64,000 nucleotides of DNA from Chamaea fasciata. Its lineage: Eukaryota; Chordata; Aves; Passeriformes; Sylviidae. The stretch is from NCBI GenBank assembly GCA_029207755.1, contig JARCOQ010000001.1, forward strand, positions 92,925,637 to 92,989,636, in the 5' to 3' direction. Below, in pieces: positions 61,674 to 64,000 of the stretch (position 1 is its first letter; every line of letters begins with the position of its first letter). A model generated the notes under the pieces. It saw nothing but the letters and a program-made list of their open reading frames with translations. It did no database searches and was not told the DNA's origin. The translations under genes were made by a program, and so were the position numbers.

Positions 61674-64000
61674 TCTTCAACCACCTTCTTTCTGTGCTAG
61701 CATTGTGGGAAGAACCACAGCGTCCACACACATATAGAAAAGATCCTTTCTCTGAACAAAGTTATCTGCTGCTGACCACACATCTCAACATTTGCACTGG
61801 AGCTGAGGGCTCTGCCACATAACTGAGCTATATCTCAGTTACAGCCGCTTCATAAAGTTTGGTCAGTCAACAGACCTGGTAAAGTTGTCCAGCCCATACA
61901 GTTAATCTGCCTCTGTTGCGAGGTAAAATGAATCAGCTTAAGTCATGATGACACACAGGACCCATTAGGACAGCCCTGATGACAAATAGTAACTGTTTAT
62001 TGCACAGTAACTTGAGACATTTGCTCCACTTAATCAAGGGGAAAAAACTGTCAGGTATGCAACAACAGAGCAGAAAAGAATAGCCTGCTGTTACTGCTGA
62101 TGAACGGACAGAGAACTGAAGAAAAAAGAAAAATCTTATTTAGCCTGTGCTGCTGAAATCAGACCTGTGCAATATCTGCTTGCTTGGGGGCTTGGCTGTG
62201 ACCATGAAGAATACAGTCTGACAGAGAAAGAGCACATGAATAGAAATGTACACAGCAGGACACAAAGAGACTAAACTAAAGCCAGTCATGCCATCAGATC
62301 AATATTGTTGCTGCTCGGTGTGCGATGCCCACAACCAGCAGCATCATGTGGCTTTGAAAAGAGGTACGACAGGACAGAGGGGCAGTATGGAGACCTATGG
62401 CATCAGTGATTGTGGACAAAGCAGTAAAATGAGCAGAAACACCATTTCTAACATTTATGTTAGCATTTCCAATGTGTAAGATCTGACCCACTCAGAGATA
62501 AATCTCTTATAAGAACATATTTCCTAAAGTCACTCAGAAAAGAATCAATGGGAATACTTTTAATCCCTTTAGACACAAGTTTAAATTTTCTGAATGAGGG
62601 TGATATGAGGCACCTTAACATCTAATCATATGTTCAAATGTACTGTGCTTTAGGCATCCTGAAGATACAGCACTTTGTGTTGCATTAATAAAATGTGCAG
62701 GAGGAAAGTGCAAAACCTTAACCTATTAGATGAAAGCTACTGTCTTGTGGTCTTAGTTTAGCCAGTTTTCCCTTTCCCCCAAACTTATCTGCATGTGCAA
62801 AGGGAACTGAGCATAAAACACAAGTGCTCAGACCTTATGGCCTTCCTTATCACGTTGTGAGGTCTGAGAGTCCACAAAAACCAGGCCTTCATTTAGGAAA
62901 ACATTTCATGTGTTGATTTGGTGCCTTCCCTCAGCAAATCCTTTCTCTACTCCTGAGGCAGGCTTTAAGCTGCATCTTAACTTTCAAAAGGTTAAAATGC
63001 TTTCTGACAGCTGATAATGTCTTCTTCAAGGAACTCATTGAAAGCTTATTCTTAGGACATTGATTTGTTGCTATTAAAACATAACGAGCTTGTGTTTGTT
63101 GTGGGATAGGTAGTCTGTTTAAAACTATTCCCACTCCTGGGAGTCCTTGTAAATAAAACGTAATTCTTGCAAGGGAGCTGTCATCCATAAATCTTGCATT
63201 GAGCCTTTCCAGATGATAAAAACAACATTTCTAAGACATGAAGGACAAAGATGACTTACAAGAAATGCATACAGCCCCAAGAGTGACCCAGAGAAGGTGG
63301 AACCGGGGCCCAGAAGGAGAGAGCACTGGCAGTAGGTTGTACTTCGGGCCTTGGTCATGAAGAGACAACAGCTTCCCAGGCTTTATACCCCACTTCTCCA
63401 GCTATCCTGGCCTCCTTCAAGCAGACCAGAACTGACATGAAATCCCTCCTGGCCAAAGTGCCTAACCCAAACATTGGTTCTGGAAGTTATTCCATCCGTG
63501 AATTGATAACAGCAACATCATTATGGTTACCTACTGCTTTCTGTTTGCAAGTTTATATCTACAACGATCTCTCAAGATCGGTCTGAAGCCTATCCTCCAG
63601 ATGTCCCCAGGCACCCTGAAACCACTGCAACTTAAACAATGATAAAGTTCCCTTTTCTCCCCCTACAGGATGCTATATTCCCCACACCAGCAGTTTCATT
63701 CATTCACAAAACATCGCTTTTCAAATAAAATCCAGGCAATTTTGGAGCATGGTGTTCAGCCACTCACCATATGCCTTTGCTTTGGGAGAAAGACATGCCT
63801 CACTCTCTTGCAGCACACTTAAATGGGCAGCTGTGATGGGACAACCAAACTCTTTACCCATGTCTGTCACCAGGTATTTTTGTACATCTCAGAGAGCTCC
63901 ACAGGATTGTTCACAAATAACAGTTTAGTTGAAGTTTGTCTGATCCAGCTCAGGACTTTTGTAAGGCACTGGGCCATGCCTTGATGTCCTGTTATAGTTA
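61674..64000. other. Unannotated non-coding stretch
   Basis: No exon, RNA gene or recognisable repeat. Short frames on both strands lack domains. Confidence 0.5.

Noticed and set aside
61407..61700. 97-codon frame with a long Asn run
   Set aside because: The Asn run is the (AAT)25 microsatellite, and the rest has no recognised domain.
61950..62050. Possible antisense LTR polyadenylation region (AATAAA on the minus strand)
   Set aside because: No matching TATA box, ends or target duplication could be found.
1..64000. tRNA, rRNA or snRNA genes
   Set aside because: No cloverleaf box A/box B pair or recognisable conserved RNA core was seen by eye; a covariance-model scan was not possible.

Overview
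The window reads as non-coding nuclear DNA from a bird, most likely a passerine, lying between genes or inside a large intron. It is AT-rich and CpG-poor. It carries a diverged CR1 LINE interrupted by an ERVL-type LTR whose start and end match the avian family I know, a second CR1 3' fragment, further LTR pieces, and older fossils that look like MIR and L3/CR1. The species call is inference. I found no convincing protein-coding exon, rRNA, tRNA, CRISPR array or bacterial-type gene; every open frame is short, lacks a recognisable domain, or is explained by a repeat or by local base composition.

Layout. 1-1159 is featureless. 1160-1741 holds two abutting antisense LTR-like segments. 1742-8239 is plain AT-rich DNA with one T run. 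8240-8590 is a small GC- and CpG-enriched patch, followed by a homeobox-site-like AT-rich flank. 11230-11690 is an antisense ancient CR1/L3 fragment and 13600-13715 a MIR-like SINE. 16797-18944 has four T- or A-rich simple tracts. 19060-20050 is a possible conserved regulatory stretch. 21000-23710 is a plus-strand CR1 LINE (dead reverse transcriptase) split by a plus-strand LTR at 21909-22503. 23711-38989 is about 15 kb with almost no recognisable feature. 38990-40345 is a decayed array built from the self-complementary word TATTGATA/TATCAATA together with ACCTAT. 40346-52229 is mostly unremarkable, with a GC-rich patch at 41219-41641 and a possible antisense LTR at 49378-49800. 52230-52740 is a second CR1 3' end. 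57961-58371 is a solo antisense LTR with TG...CA ends and an AGAC target-site duplication. 59231-59288 is a polypyrimidine tract and 61599-61673 a perfect (AAT)25 microsatellite.

No genes act together here. The content is a history of insertions (old SINE and LINE fossils, then CR1, then LTRs), simple-repeat growth, and a few stretches that might be cis-regulatory. The observation most worth a second look is the roughly 1.35-kb TATTGATA/TATCAATA array.
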